Assembly (NCBI GenBank): GCA_958510875.1
Contig: OY294067.1
Coordinates: 266,016,180-266,080,179, forward strand
DNA: 64,000 nt
Origin: Endomychus coccineus
Lineage: Eukaryota; Arthropoda; Insecta; Coleoptera; Endomychidae
Direction: 5' to 3'
Shown here: in pieces, positions 34,292 through 45,247 of the stretch
Position numbering within the stretch: position 1 is the stretch's first letter
How the letters are laid out: every line of letters begins with the position of its first letter
Notes under the pieces: model-generated
Databases searched by the model: none
What the model was told of the DNA's origin: nothing
What the model saw: the letters and a program-made list of their open reading frames with translations, nothing else
Made by a program: the position numbers and the translations under genes

Positions 34292-36637
34292 TAATATATA
34301 GGCCAGTACTAATAGAAGAAAATATTGGAAATAAAAAAAATAATTCGTTTTGGCAATCTGACAGCGGGATATTGTAGAACAAGATATTATAAAAGGAAGG
34401 AAATAAATCGAACCGACAGCTGCTATCCGGGATGGAGTGGGGTGTGTTTTTAGGGGTTGAAAACAGTTTTTCGTGATTTCTGGCTAAACCGTGCATTTTA
34501 TCAAAAAAAGTTAATTATAAAAATTGTAGGGAATAAAAAGATCTACTACTTCTGTACCCACCACTTTTACCCTAACCTCAAAATTTTCCGACATAAATGC
34601 GAAAAACCAATTTTTCGGTTTTTAATTTTTTTCTTTGACAAATAATACTTTATGAAGCTCAAACTTTGGCAAAAGATACCTCTATTTATTGCAAATAGTC
34701 AGTAATTTTTTCCGAGGGAAATATCTGGAGGTTGTTAAATTTAATTAAAAAAAAAACAAATTTTCAACTGCGATTCCTCTTAAAACTAAGCCTCCTACAG
34801 AGTTCTGTTTTGGCTCACTTACTCTTTGTTACATCTACTTTCGATAAACGGTAAAAAAAAGTATACTGCAATGGAGAAAATGGCGGGAAAATTGAAAAAA
34901 CCTAAAAAATCGCTTTTTCGTGGTAATTTGCATATTTATCATTCAATAATTGTTTTATGTTTATGGAAACTATAATATTATTTATTTGATTATTGTATAG
35001 ATCGAGTTTTGATATGATGTCATGCATGACAGAAAATTATATCTGCTATATTTGTATCTTCGTAATCGCATGATACGAATATGACTAGTATGATCGTCGT
35101 ACATGGGATTGTTACTATCAAACAAAACATAAGAAATCCACATTCCCAATATGCATTTAAGAACAATTTGAGTTTTTTACTCGAAATCAATTAGTTTACT
35201 AAACAAGATATAATCATACAATAGGTAATCTAGTAGATCTACAATGATATATACGGGTTTTGTAGAGTGGTTCCCAATTATAAGACAGTATTTGCATGTT
35301 GCACTGAACAAGTTTATATTGCAAGTATTTATATAAAAAAAAATTCTATAAAAATTAATACATCGTGGAAAAATTGAAGCAGATCCCTCCTGTTTTTAGG
35401 TAGTAAATATTAACAACATGAAATTCATAAATGCGGTAAAAAAAATTTAATATTATTTTGAACATGCTTAAAAAACTAAATTGAAAAAAGTATGCATTCC
35501 CATAGATGTATTTTTCTCTAATTTTGCTTTCTTCGCAGAACGTTATACTTCTTCTTCGTCCAATTCAACAAAACTGAACGATTCTCCAGTGTTTTCGAAA
35601 GTTTCATTGAGCACTGTTTCAGTTATAGTACATTGATCTGTTTCCATTTCTTCACTTTCGTGTATGGAAATTTGTGGAAGTTCAGCATTTGAGCAATTTT
35701 CTAAATTATAACAATTTAAACATAAGTTGGTACGACTGCAGTATATGCCGTCTCGACCTCTCATTGACTTAGAAGGCCTTTGGGTGCGTTCACATGCTGT
35801 CTTTAGCTTCGAAAACAGCTCCTTAAATTTCTCATATTCGTATCCTGCGATTACGAATATACGAATATAGCAGATATAATTTGCTGTCTTAGACATGCAT
35901 GACATCACATCAAAACTCGATCTATACAAACATTAAAGGAATAATATTATAGTTTCCATAAACATAAAAAAATTAAAATGATTTTATTAATTAATAACAA
36001 TTATTCAACGATAAATATGCAAATTAGCACGAAAAAAATTTTCCCGCCATTTTTGCCATTGCAGTTTACCTTTTATTTACAACTTATCGAAAGTAGACGT
36101 AACAACGAGTAAGTGAGTCAAAACAGAACTCTGTAGGAGGCGTAGTTTTAAGAGGAATCGCAGTTAAAAATTTGTTTTGTTTTTCTTAAATTAAATTTAA
36201 CAACAACCTCCGAATATTTTCCTCCGCAAAATTACTGCCTTTTTGCAATAAATAGAGGTATCTTTTGCCAAAGTTTGAGCTTCATAAAATTTTATTAGCC
36301 AAAGAAAAAAATTAAAAACCGAAAAATCGGTTTTTCGCATTTTTGTCGAAAATGTTTGAAGTTAGAGTAAAAATGGTGGGTACAAAAGTTGTAGATCTTT
36401 TTATTTCCTACTACTTTTACATTCCACTTTTTTTGATAGAATGAACGGTTTAGCCAGAAATCACGAAAAGCTGTGTTCAACCCCTAAAAACACACCCCAC
36501 TCCACCCCGGATAGCAGCTGTCGGTTCGATTTATTTTTCCCTCTTTTACAATATCTTGTTCTATAATATCCCGCTGTCAGATTGCTGTAACGAATTTTTT
36601 TGTTGTTCAAATACTATTTATACTGGCCTAATATATG
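34292..36637. mobile_element. 2.35-kb element with about 0.8-kb inverted repeats
   Basis: The left end ATATAGGCCAGTA pairs with TACTGGCCTAATAT on the right. The arms pair inward to about 35095 and 35830, including AATCTGACAGCGGGATATTGT at 34360 and ACACACCCCACTCC-type sequence near 36490. The loop holds a short - strand frame (35929-35543). The layout (long arms, small internal gene piece) resembles the 17863-21611 element, but the ends differ. It lies between the two THAP genes. Confidence 0.8.
35543..35929 (-). pseudogene. C-terminal fragment of a transposon protein inside the foldback
   Basis: A 128-codon - strand frame. After about 25 residues that fall in the inverted arm it reads YEKFKELFSKLKTACERTQR, then a basic patch, a Cys group (Y-C-S-R-T-N-L-C-L-N-C-Y) and a Glu-rich tail ending F-V-E-L-D-E-E-E-V. 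Cys group followed by an acidic tail is also seen at the end of the gene in the 17863-21611 element, but I cannot show homology. Probably the last exon of a lost transposase-type gene. Confidence 0.35.
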
Positions 36638-36699
36638 TGTAATAAAATACGTATTCGAAAGAAATTTGTACAAAAAATAATAACATTCATTGTCTCTTT

Positions 36700-37000
36700 A
36701 AATGTCGATTGAAAATCTGGCGATCACGACCGCGCGAAAACGACTGTTGATTGCTGTGACGTAAGCTACTAGACAAAGAGTTACAGTGCGCGACCGCAGA
36801 CAGCGTCTTATTTGTATTATTTTATGCGATTAATAAGTAAATATTTTACCACCACAATACAGTCAGGCTACCAGAAAGCCGATTCTAGAAATGTACCCGT
36901 TGTGGATGTGCAAATGGTATACCAGTTTCTTGCAAACAATGCAAATTCGAATCAACTTCAGAGCAGCGGCGTTAAAGTAATACGGTAAGATATCGTTAAT
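36700..37000 (+). pseudogene. fragment of a SWIM/YqaJ-type transposon protein
   Basis: The + strand reads GYQKADSRNVPVVDVQMVYQ followed by F-L-A-N-N-A-N and S-S-G-V-K, ending at a donor-like GTAAG (about 36985). Repetitive arthropod proteins with SWIM and YqaJ nuclease domains commonly begin with a similar 'LP.vDv.mv..ff..n......e.rGvK' block. This is recalled from the family, not verified. A further piece near 37130 may follow after an intron. There is no complete gene. Confidence 0.35.
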
Positions 37001-38300
37001 TTTTACATTTGATACCTTTTTCATAGGAAATATCGTTCAAAGCTCGTATAATTCGTTGTAACTTATGATAAAAGAAATTGCGGCTTTACAATTATAGTAA
37101 ATTTACTAATTCTTGCAACAGGTCGAACGAAAGGAGTATTCTGCGAAGCACATCCTGATTTCGAAAAATCGAAACATTTGACAAAAGTTGTAGTTTGATA
37201 TGACGCAGACTTTATAGAACACCTCATTGACTGCACCGTGAAATTTGGGAAAAATAACGCCTTTCCTGAGATTAACCGGATGTATTTTAGCCTAACAGTA
37301 ACTGAGTATATACTTATGTTTAATATGAAATATAATTATTCTGTATATACATTATTTTATTTAACTAAGACACACCTGTTCTAAAACAGTCAAAGTAAAC
37401 ACTTTTAAACATTTAGAAAGTAAGTAAGTGTTATTTACTATATTTTGTAAATTGTTTTCCTCAAAGCCTAATTTAGATTTGTGGTTAATATCAGTCTGAC
37501 AGTGCAAAAACATTGATATAAACAGAATTTGTTTTTCCAAGGCCAATCTGATTTTATAAAACTAAAGAAACCCAGCATTCCTAGTATGCCATATATTATA
37601 ATTTATTATGTTAATTCACTCGATATGTAAAGTCATTGTTTTATTATATGGTGTTGTAAGTTTATTATTGCGCAAGCAATTTGTCACTGTCCAGTTTTTG
37701 AACAATTTCTGCCCTAATGACGGCCTAAAAGCTTAACATCTCTAATTTGCTATGTATTCTAACACTAGCAATAAGTCTTGTAAACAACACATTCTCTAGA
37801 CATTTGCCCATTGCCTGTAACACTTCGTGGTCTAACTAAAAGCACCTTTTCTTATTTAACAGAGATTCTACTTATTCAAAACCTCTTGCCATGACTATGT
37901 TATGATCTGGAAGAATGTTCAAAAATCCACAATCTTCAAATAATGCCGCGCTGCTAACACGACCACTGCATCCACAAGAAATAAAATTTATAAAACTATC
38001 AGAGATGGACTTAATCAAGTATTCCGCAGTATTTGCTTTCTTGTATTCGGACCACGTTAAAGCTTATGGTAATGAATTTGTTCATTTTTAATTTAAATTT
38101 CTAGTCGATTATAGACTGAACTTCAGAAAATGCCATTCGACATTGGATAGGTACATACATATACTATTCAGTGTAGATCAAAATATTAACACTTTCATTA
38201 ATGGCTCTAAAAGAATAACTGATCAAGAAAAAAATTTCACTTGCATGTGTCTTGGAAATGCCGAACATATAACCAATTTTTGCAAATGAATCGTTAGTAT
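37001..38300. other. spacer downstream of THAP-A, nothing recognised
   Basis: AT-rich DNA; the longest frames (such as 37361-37546 on the - strand) resemble nothing known. It may include THAP-A 3' UTR or intron sequence. Confidence 0.4.
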
Positions 38301-38306
38301 TTAACT

Positions 38307-39285
38307 TTATAGAGCACTGTATATATAGAACTTTCGTAAACCTGTTCGTTTATGCAGTAGTTCAATAAATTCTCCATATATGACTGGAATGCCTGTATAC
38401 ATTATTAAATTCCTTTTTAAAATATTAATAAACAAACCTCTGATATGTTCCTGTTCAGTTTTTACAGTTAATTGATCAATATCACTGATACTGCTTTTAG
38501 TGCTACTCTGGCTATGTTGACAGAACTCGGAATCAGATGTTTCTGTTACAGTTGGGCTGTTAACGTTTGCCTGTACACTCTCCATTCGCAAAAGTTTGTT
38601 TGGCGGCTCTGATGTTAGTTCTTTTAAAGGATCCAAGAATTTTATTGGTACTAGGGAAACCTCCGTTTTTTCTGATTTTTTTGTCATTTCCACAGCTCTA
38701 CATCGAAAATATATAAATTTTGTTTGACTAGATTTATCGTGCAATATTCGCTGAGGTTTTAATGTTGAAATATGTTGGAGAGAATTTCCTTCCTCAGAAG
38801 GCTGTATTACGTTCGTTTCTTCGAGGTCGAAGTTTTCAGTTGAAGGTCCTGCTACTGACTGCAAGTACTCAACAATATGTTTATGTCTTGCTCGTTTCTC
38901 ACTGAATTTTCGCTTTTTCTTTACTATTAAATGTACGTCTGGTTCGCATTTAAATTTATGTGGTACGACATCGGGATTCATCCGAGCTCGCACCTTGCTC
39001 ATTTTATATTCAATATAGTTATCCATATCGTTTTCGATCTATGTGAAATGAAGCAATAAGTGTACATTTTCTTTATAGCCATAAGAACAATATACTTACA
39101 TCAAAATGATCCTCACAGCAATATAGAGCTGATGTCGGTGAAACTGCTTTTATATCTCGTCGAGCTGCTGCAAACCATTTTTCTCGTCTTTTTGAAGTTA
39201 TAGGGACAGTCACAAAAATTTTTTGCGGTGTTTTAGACGACGTATTTGTACAATTTGGCACAAAACACCACTTTCTAGCTGGCAT
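38307..39285 (-). CDS. THAP-domain protein A
   Basis: Exon 1 (39285-39100) encodes MPARKWCFVPNCTNTSSKTP and onward to CCEDHFD; Cys7, Cys12, Cys57 and His60 are the C2CH zinc ligands. The donor GAT|GTAAGT joins in phase 0 to exon 2 at 39038 (acceptor CATAG), continuing with DMDNYIEYKMSKVRARM and DVVPHKF, the place of the AVPTIF-type box. The rest is charged and Ser-rich with a basic KKKRKFSEKRARHKH patch. Two ends are possible: read-through to TAA at 38307 (305 residues in all), or splicing at a donor after 38439 (phase 1) to a later exon. It is likely a nuclear DNA-binding protein; the target is unknown. Confidence 0.72.
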
Positions 39286-39289
39286 CTTT

Positions 39290-39900
39290 AATTAAACGTT
39301 AGTTATAATCATTCAAAAGATAAACTGATTGCGGATACGCTTATTATTCAAAGTGCTCGCTGCCAACTGTCTAGTAGCTGACGTCACGCATCCTAGCCTA
39401 CGCGGTAACGTATGTTTTCTAGCGTACTGCTAATTTAGAATTTTTAAATGATTATAATTTATTTCGCTCTTCAAATTTAGCGCTGTAAATTCGGTTAGCT
39501 TTTACATACCATACAGTTATTTCATTTCAGTTTAAAAGAAAAATGTCTCAACTTCCCTATTCCAGACAACTAATCATTAATTAATGATTATCAGTTATCA
39601 CGGTCTTATTTTTACTACTAAATTCTCCAAAACTTAATTTATTAGAAATACTTCACAAATACAGAAACAATCCGTAAAACCGAGCAGTGGTAAACACAAA
39701 CTTCAAACCTAACCTTACCTTTTCTATGCTTCAACTTCAATAATAATAATCTTGAACTGATTGACACAAAACGTATTTCCAATAAATATCTACTGAAAAT
39801 AAATCAATTGCTTTGCTTAAAGCTAATAAAAATTTATAAAACAATTTAAATAGTCAACATCAAGACACTTATTTTGAATTTAGAAGTCGAAAAGTGAAAA
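39290..39900. promoter_or_regulatory. THAP-A 5' flank
   Basis: Region upstream of the THAP-A start on the - strand. No promoter element can be named with confidence and no gene is seen. Confidence 0.25.
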
Positions 39901-39904
39901 CACT

Positions 39905-40165
39905 TATAGGATCACAGACCACCTACCTAGGTGGGCTGTGTATAGGATCCAATGTCACCTAAGGCCTACCTAAGGCTTCTCTGTGCCTAAGGTCCGCGAT
40001 AGCTTCGAGACGAGAGACAACGTCAAACGACGAGGAGTGGGGTTTGCCAAGACGCTATCGCTCATCGCCCAAGGCCTAGCATAGAACAAATAGAATAAAT
40101 TGTCTGAGAAAGGAGCTACTGGCGAATCGATGTTTCCGTTCAGTGGTTTACCCCGCAACAGCTAA
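39905..40165. repeat. GC-richer block of unknown origin
   Basis: About 260 bp much richer in GC than its flanks, with repeated CCTA(C/A)-type words such as CACCTAAGGCCTACCTAAGG and GTGCCTAAGGTC. Composition suggests an inserted short element, but no A/B boxes, ends or coding domain are evident. Confidence 0.3.
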
Positions 40166-40489
40166 AATCGTAGATGACAATTTTTGCAATTTACTTATGA
40201 TGTATCCTCGATTTTATCATGTTTAATGGCTGATTCAATTGAAATATGGAAGTACGCCATAAAGGTGAAGTTTCAATGACATTTATGAAATAATTATTAA
40301 AATGAGGAAAAATAATACTTACTTGTAGAATGCAATACCAAAAGATTCATTTTTTGATGTTTCAGAACTTCCACATCTGTACATATTCACAAATTTAAGT
40401 TACCAAACGCCAAAGCAAGAAACATATACTATACGAACATTAACTTAGAACGTTAATGCATAGATTAGATATTATATATGGGAGTTAAT

Positions 40490-40712
40490 GTGTTAATTAC
40501 AATTTCGATTGTTCGTGTTTCTGTTCGTTTCGGCGACTTTTAATTGAAATTGATGCAATAAGGACGCTTTGTGCTTGAAACAATTAGTTTTAGAAATCCC
40601 GGTTTAGACAGTGAAACTTCTAATGATTGTTGTGAGACTGAAACGTACCTAAAGACGAAAATAGTAAACGTATATGTTAGTGTGACCTATGTTCCGAGAA
40701 TTTATATAATAT
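40490..40712 (+). repeat. solo terminal repeat (pLTR) of a Penelope-like element
   Basis: This segment (TTACAATTTCGATTGTTCGTG, then CGTTTCGGCGAC, AATAAGGACGCTTTGTG and GTGTGACCTATGTTCCGAG) is a diverged copy of 49622-49843 and, inverted, of 47525-47710. Those two flank Penelope-like GIY-YIG coding sequence, so this is a third, isolated copy of that end. It has no coding function. Confidence 0.65.
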
Positions 40713-41180
40713 AATTCTTACGATTTGATTCTTAATGGGGAGAGTGTTTCTACTGGATACTTATATTCTGTGATTTGTTTTCGTGCTTCTCGTATGTCAC
40801 TTCGCAGTTTTGATGTGACAGCTATACGCTTAACCTTAATTTACCCGATTTGTATTTTCGCTTTTCCTAATACCTAAGTTTTTTGAAATAGAAAGTAACA
40901 GTTTACGAATTCACACGCGATTCTTATTCATTTCTGACCAATCCATTCTCTCTCACCACCCGGAACTTTCCTCTAATCGAGAAAAACATCAATGAAACTT
41001 GTGCAATTTTTCACTATTTTGGTTCATAACTTAAAAAAATTAGAAATATTTCAGCCCGGTCATGATTGTTTATTGATAAATTTTAACTCAAAATATATCG
41101 ATTTATAAATTTGTTTACTTCCGACCTTCATTTTATCGAAAACACGAAAAGTGCATATATAATCAAATTTATAATTCCAA
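40713..41180. other. spacer and 5' flank of the tandem-repeat protein gene
   Basis: AT-rich DNA before the ATG at 41181; nothing else recognised. Confidence 0.35.
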
Positions 41181-41690
41181 ATGGACTCGGAGAGGCTAGC
41201 AGAAAATAAAAGAAAAAGAAGGACGCAACTTACTCCTGAGCAGAAACAGGAAGAGGCCGAGCGACTGCGCCTAAGGTATGCTAAGCTTACTCCACAGCAG
41301 CGACATGAGAAGAACCAGCGGCGAAAACAACGACGAGCGGAGCTTACTCCCGAACAGCGATTTGAGCAGAACCAGCGGCGAAATCAACGACGAGCGAAGC
41401 TAACTCCAGAGCAGCGATCTGAGCAAAATCAGCGACGAAATCAACGACGAGCAAAGCTCACTCCAGAGCAGCGATCAGAACAGATCCAGCGAAAAAAACA
41501 AAGACGAGCGGAGCTCACTCCAGAGCAGCGATTTGAGCAGAACCAGCGGCGGAATCAACGACGTGCGAACCAGCGGCAACATCAAAGACGTAGGCAACTT
41601 CCACCTTCCAATTATGCTACACAAAGTCCTCATGTGAAAGATTTTCTTCTTTTTTTTTATTTTGCTGCATTAGCATGCATGTGGACTTAA
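41181..41690 (+). CDS. small basic protein with 19-residue tandem repeats
   Basis: A 169-codon frame from ATG to TAA. From residue 17 it is built of a repeated 19-residue unit, LTPEQRFEQNQRRNQRRAK and variants, at about 41230, 41287, 41344, 41401, 41458 and 41515 (57-bp period). The units are highly charged (Arg, Gln, Glu) and predicted to be helical. They recall the STPR-type 23-residue repeats of insect DNA-binding proteins, though shorter. The last about 20 residues are hydrophobic (FLLFFYFAALACM). It could be a first exon of a larger gene, including the paralogous exon at 41852, but I see no phase-matched donor. Function unknown. Confidence 0.5.
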   Translation: MDSERLAENKRKRRTQLTPEQKQEEAERLRLRYAKLTPQQRHEKNQRRKQRRAELTPEQRFEQNQRRNQRRAKLTPEQRSEQNQRRNQRRAKLTPEQRSEQIQRKKQRRAELTPEQRFEQNQRRNQRRANQRQHQRRRQLPPSNYATQSPHVKDFLLFFYFAALACMWT

Positions 41691-41851
41691 CCACATTGTT
41701 TTTGCATATGTGTCGAATAATAATAAGTTTGCTAACCGGTCGTAGATTTGTAATATTGCAAAAATCTTTCACATTACGACATGCATGTGAGCTTCCAATA
41801 AAAAAAATATATATATATGAAATTAACTTGTAATCTGTTTTGTCTAATTAT

Positions 41852-42165
41852 AGGTATCTGCGACATTTTCAACCAACTATGGACAGGCGAATATGCACCT
41901 ATTTTACCATCAAGATCTTGGGCTATTCATTTTTTAGAATCTGATGATGACAAAGTTATCTGTTTATCGAAATTGATTGAAATTGGGGACAATGTAGCTT
42001 GCGGAAAGAAAATATTGATCAACAATAATTCTATCAAGCTATATGTGTACGAAGAATTTTTCGAAATTGAAAATTTAAATTTGACAAGCTCACTTATTTG
42101 TATTGAAAGTTTTCAAAGTATATTGGAAAGTTTCGATAATTTTAAATTGAATGGGTATGGATGAT
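41852..42165 (+). pseudogene. paralogue of the 27505-27868 exon, probably decayed
   Basis: From the acceptor AATTATAG|GTATCT the + strand frame reads GICDIFNQLWTGEYAPILPS and matches the - strand exon at 27868-27505 along its length, including WAIHF and ESFQSILESF. Just after the stop at 42162-42164 the other frame gives M-D-D-S-N-N-S, as in the paralogue, and further on KVETDV (about 42267). A frameshift has therefore occurred. Some similarity also reaches into the upstream intron (ACTTGTAAT) and past the coding end (ATGTGAAC). The partner exon is 14 kb away in inverse orientation. Confidence 0.55.
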
Positions 42166-42329
42166 TCGAATAATTCTGGAAGCATTTATGATTATTTATA
42201 TTAAGGCACTAACAATTATGAGCGAAATGTAATGCCTCTGTTAGCAACTGATATGAAAGTGGAAACTGATGTATTATGTGAACTTCTCAGTTTGAATTCA
42301 GGGACAAATGAAGTAAAAGATTGTTGAGA

Positions 42330-42831
42330 ACTGTTTTAATGGTCTCCGGCCTAAATAATAAAGAATAAACTGATATGGTGTCCCCAACCTAAGCTTTCTA
42401 CAAGGAAAGCAATTGTGATAATAAGAATAATTTACAAAAATTTTATATTTATTGCAGTCTAAGAATCTAATTACGACTTGTGTTTATTAGTTTTTAGACT
42501 TCTTTTGTAATGAATTGTTGTATAATATTTTAAGCAGCTGATTAATCTGATGTTTCCTCCAAGTGTAATCTACAATTCTTGTGTTGATAAGTAGATAAAA
42601 AGGAAAAGTGCATGTTTTTTGTTCTCTCTTTTGTAGGGGGCAGACTGAAGCTCCCAAACCTCCTTGTCACGAAAGAAGGTTGAGATGGATTCGTTGGTTC
42701 ATTTGTTCTTGATATAGTCTGATTATAAAAGGGCATTCAATCAACAATTATATGTATATGAGTCTCATCTACAATTACAAAGAGATGAAGGAAATGTACT
42801 TCAATTCAAGAGTAAGACTGAATATAAATAG
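42330..42831. other. spacer with nothing recognised
   Basis: AT-rich; the short reverse frame at 42736-42542 resembles no family. Confidence 0.35.
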
Positions 42832-43145
42832 TGGGCCAGGTTGCTCAGTGGTAGAAGCATCAATCTTCCAATCACTGTGGCTCCCGGTCGCGGGTTCGAA
42901 TCCAGCGACTGCGAACTATTTCCGATGGCCCGAGAAAGTGGTGAGGGAAGATACAATGGGCCGTCAAGCCTAAGTGTCGTCGAGACTGCCCTAGTTGCAG
43001 GATCGAGCCTACCACACAAGGTGGAGTGTATAGTAGGTATATCTGAGGTGATTAAATTCGGACTCAGGGACTCCCAAACTACCTTATGGGATGCTACATG
43101 ACCATAAGATGCCCATAAAGGGTTTCAACTACCTCCCAACAAAAA
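42832..43145 (+). mobile_element. tRNA-derived SINE
   Basis: Starts with a tRNA-like head: A-box-like TTGCTCAGTGGTAGAAGC (42841-42858) and B box GGGTTCGAATCC (42892-42903), spaced about 34 bp apart as in a tRNA gene (RNA polymerase III internal promoter). The cloverleaf is degenerate and is followed by about 240 bp of unrelated body, so this is a SINE and not a tRNA gene. It ends in an A/TA-rich tail (AAAAAATGTATATATATAAA). Much richer in GC than its flanks. Confidence 0.85.
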
Positions 43146-43247
43146 ATGTATATATATAAATGGGCTATGCAATTACTAACAGGTTACCAAATCATCATAA
43201 TATATTCTTTATTCTCTAAAGTAAAGATATTTTTTTATTTCTTATAC

Positions 43248-44207
43248 GCTATTGAAGCATCTCGATTTCGCGACGCGCGCGCTCTCACGGCGCTGGCACG
43301 CAACAGTTACAGTCAAGTGGGCGGTAAATACTATGTTTGACAGCAGAATTGCAGCTTTCTGTTTCTTTGGTTATTTGAAATCTAAAAGTGCAAACGTGTT
43401 TCAAAGTTTTAGAAATGATGCACGTTACAATAAAAAATCACTTTCAGGCCGTGAAGCTTGATTCTTTTCGTAAAAAGTTCATCAAAAAAGGGTCTAAGCT
43501 CATGAAAAGTTTTCAGCTCATGAAAAGTTTTCATGTCAGTAATGTAATTGAGGAGCGCAACGAATATGGAATTAGGATAAGTGGAACTGTTGTTCGTGAG
43601 ACACCTGGTGCAACAAGAACTCGAGAAATGAAAAATTTGTACGTCCCAAAAATCGAGGTAATAATGAACTACCGTTTAATTTCCTAATTCTTGTTTTTGA
43701 CATATATCAATTTAGTTATAAAACGATAAATAATGTACATACAAAAATCGAAATTCAAAATTGAATTGTTTTCGCGCAGGTTAATGGTGACTGATCGATT
43801 AGAACTACCGAATGTTCGTGTAAAGCTGGCAAAGCTTTTAGCAAACATGCAGCTGGAGTTTGCGTTTACGTAAATACGGAAAACACTTGTTGTTGCAGTG
43901 CGTTGCTATTTTCAGAGGCTACATCAGTATGAAGGAACAATTTTAATCACGATTCACTATTTTATAAAATGCATTAAAAAATGTGGCCCAAAGAATAAAG
44001 CTCGGGTAAAAATGCATAAGGGTCATTTGCCATGAAAAATAACCAGAAAATGACCCTTATGCAATTCGTGTTCTCACAGCGCATCGCTTGATAATTTCTA
44101 AAAATACACAAGAAAGCTTACTTGAATCGAGCACCGCTTCTGCAGATTTATCCAGGTTTTCTTTCCGCTTGGCCAATCTCTCAGCACGACCTGTATTGCT
44201 TGGCGTT
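43248..44207. mobile_element. ISL2EU-like THAP transposon, copy 2 (right end lost)
   Basis: Begins with the same terminal repeat GCTATTGAAGCATCTC and follows copy 1 (32654-34079) nearly base for base as far as CTGTATTGCTTGGCGT, where a non-LTR retrotransposon begins. It keeps a longer open SWIM-protein first exon (43388-43657) than copy 1, but the SWIM exon has a TGA four codons in (about 43792). A 20-bp stretch (AGCTCATGAAAAGTTTTC) is doubled at 43497-43535. The THAP N-terminal exon and right terminal repeat are absent. Confidence 0.7.
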
Positions 44208-45241
44208 GTGACAAGGATATGAAAGCGGTGGCGACTTCAAAGTGGACAAAACATCCGCACACCAATGCGCACAATATGCGTAGGCATATTGAGCGGTATG
44301 AGGTCAACTCCAACGAGAGCCCTTGAAGCTCTCGCCGGATAACCACCTTTGCACTTAAACAACTGAGGCCATAAGAACGGCGTATAGGTTAAAGGGCCTA
44401 GACCACTGGACCAAAACGCACCCTCGTGGACACTCATCGATTTTAGGTGAGGCAATCTCTAAATGCTCCATTCCCATACTAGAAATGAAGCAAGATAGCA
44501 TGATCCCAGCTATATGTCTCACTTCTCTCAAAATCCTCGTCCTTGATAGAGGAGATTGGAATTAACAGCCATCAGACGGGCTCGTATGGTTCACAGATGG
44601 GTCTAGGGTAGGTCAGGCTTCTGGGGCGGGAGTGTACCTAAAAAGGCCAAAGGTCACTATCTCAGTGACTAGGCGCTTAATGCACGGTTTTTCAGGCGAG
44701 GTCTACGCAATATTGACCTGAGCCATGGAAAACCTGCGAAGAAACTATGTAAATAGGCGCATATATATTTGAACAGACAGCCGGTCAGCTCTGGGAGCTC
44801 TCAAATCGCCCAGAGTCACATCAAGGCTTGTCAAAGAATGCAGGGATTCACTGGCTAAACTAGCCAGGAGAAATACATTTTTAAAGTTCAACTCATCTGG
44901 GTCCCTAAGCGCTGTGGAGTTGTTGTAGGAAACGAAATGGCCGACTCTATGGCCAGGCTAGGGTCTTCTAGCGTCCCCGTCGGGGCGGAACCAATGGTCG
45001 CTTTATCAAATTACCCCCTTCTGGGCCAACTGAATAAAGAGTGGTCTGATCTGTGGCAAAAATCACCACGCATGAGGCAGGCCAAGCTCTATCAAAGAGC
45101 ATGTGCCTAAGCTCTAAAAGAAACCACAAACCTGCTAGAATAGAATAGGCTACTGACCATGGGGCGCACAATGGGCCCAACTAAGTGGCCTAAGTGCATT
45201 TGGGGGCTAAGCCCCCTCCCCTCAAATGATGATGATGATGA
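44208..45241 (+). mobile_element. 5'-truncated non-LTR retrotransposon with RNase H domain
   Basis: GC-rich insert in the THAP transposon copy. The + strand gives WFTDGSRVGQASGAGVYL, then R-L-M-H-G-F-S-G-E-V-Y-A, and T-D-S-R-S-A-L-G-A-L: the D-E-D active-site blocks of the RNase H domain found after the RT of I/R1/LOA-type elements. It ends in (ATG/GAT)n, a typical short-repeat tail. GCGTT lies on both sides (44203-44207 and 45243-45247), a possible target duplication. Stops show it is dead. Confidence 0.7.
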
Positions 45242-45247
45242 AGCGTT

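Noticed and set aside
42840..42915. tRNA gene
   Set aside because: A and B boxes are present, but the cloverleaf does not close and a 240-bp body follows, so it is a SINE head.
44968..45180. protein gene on the - strand
   Set aside because: It is the antisense shadow of the non-LTR RNase H region and resembles no family.
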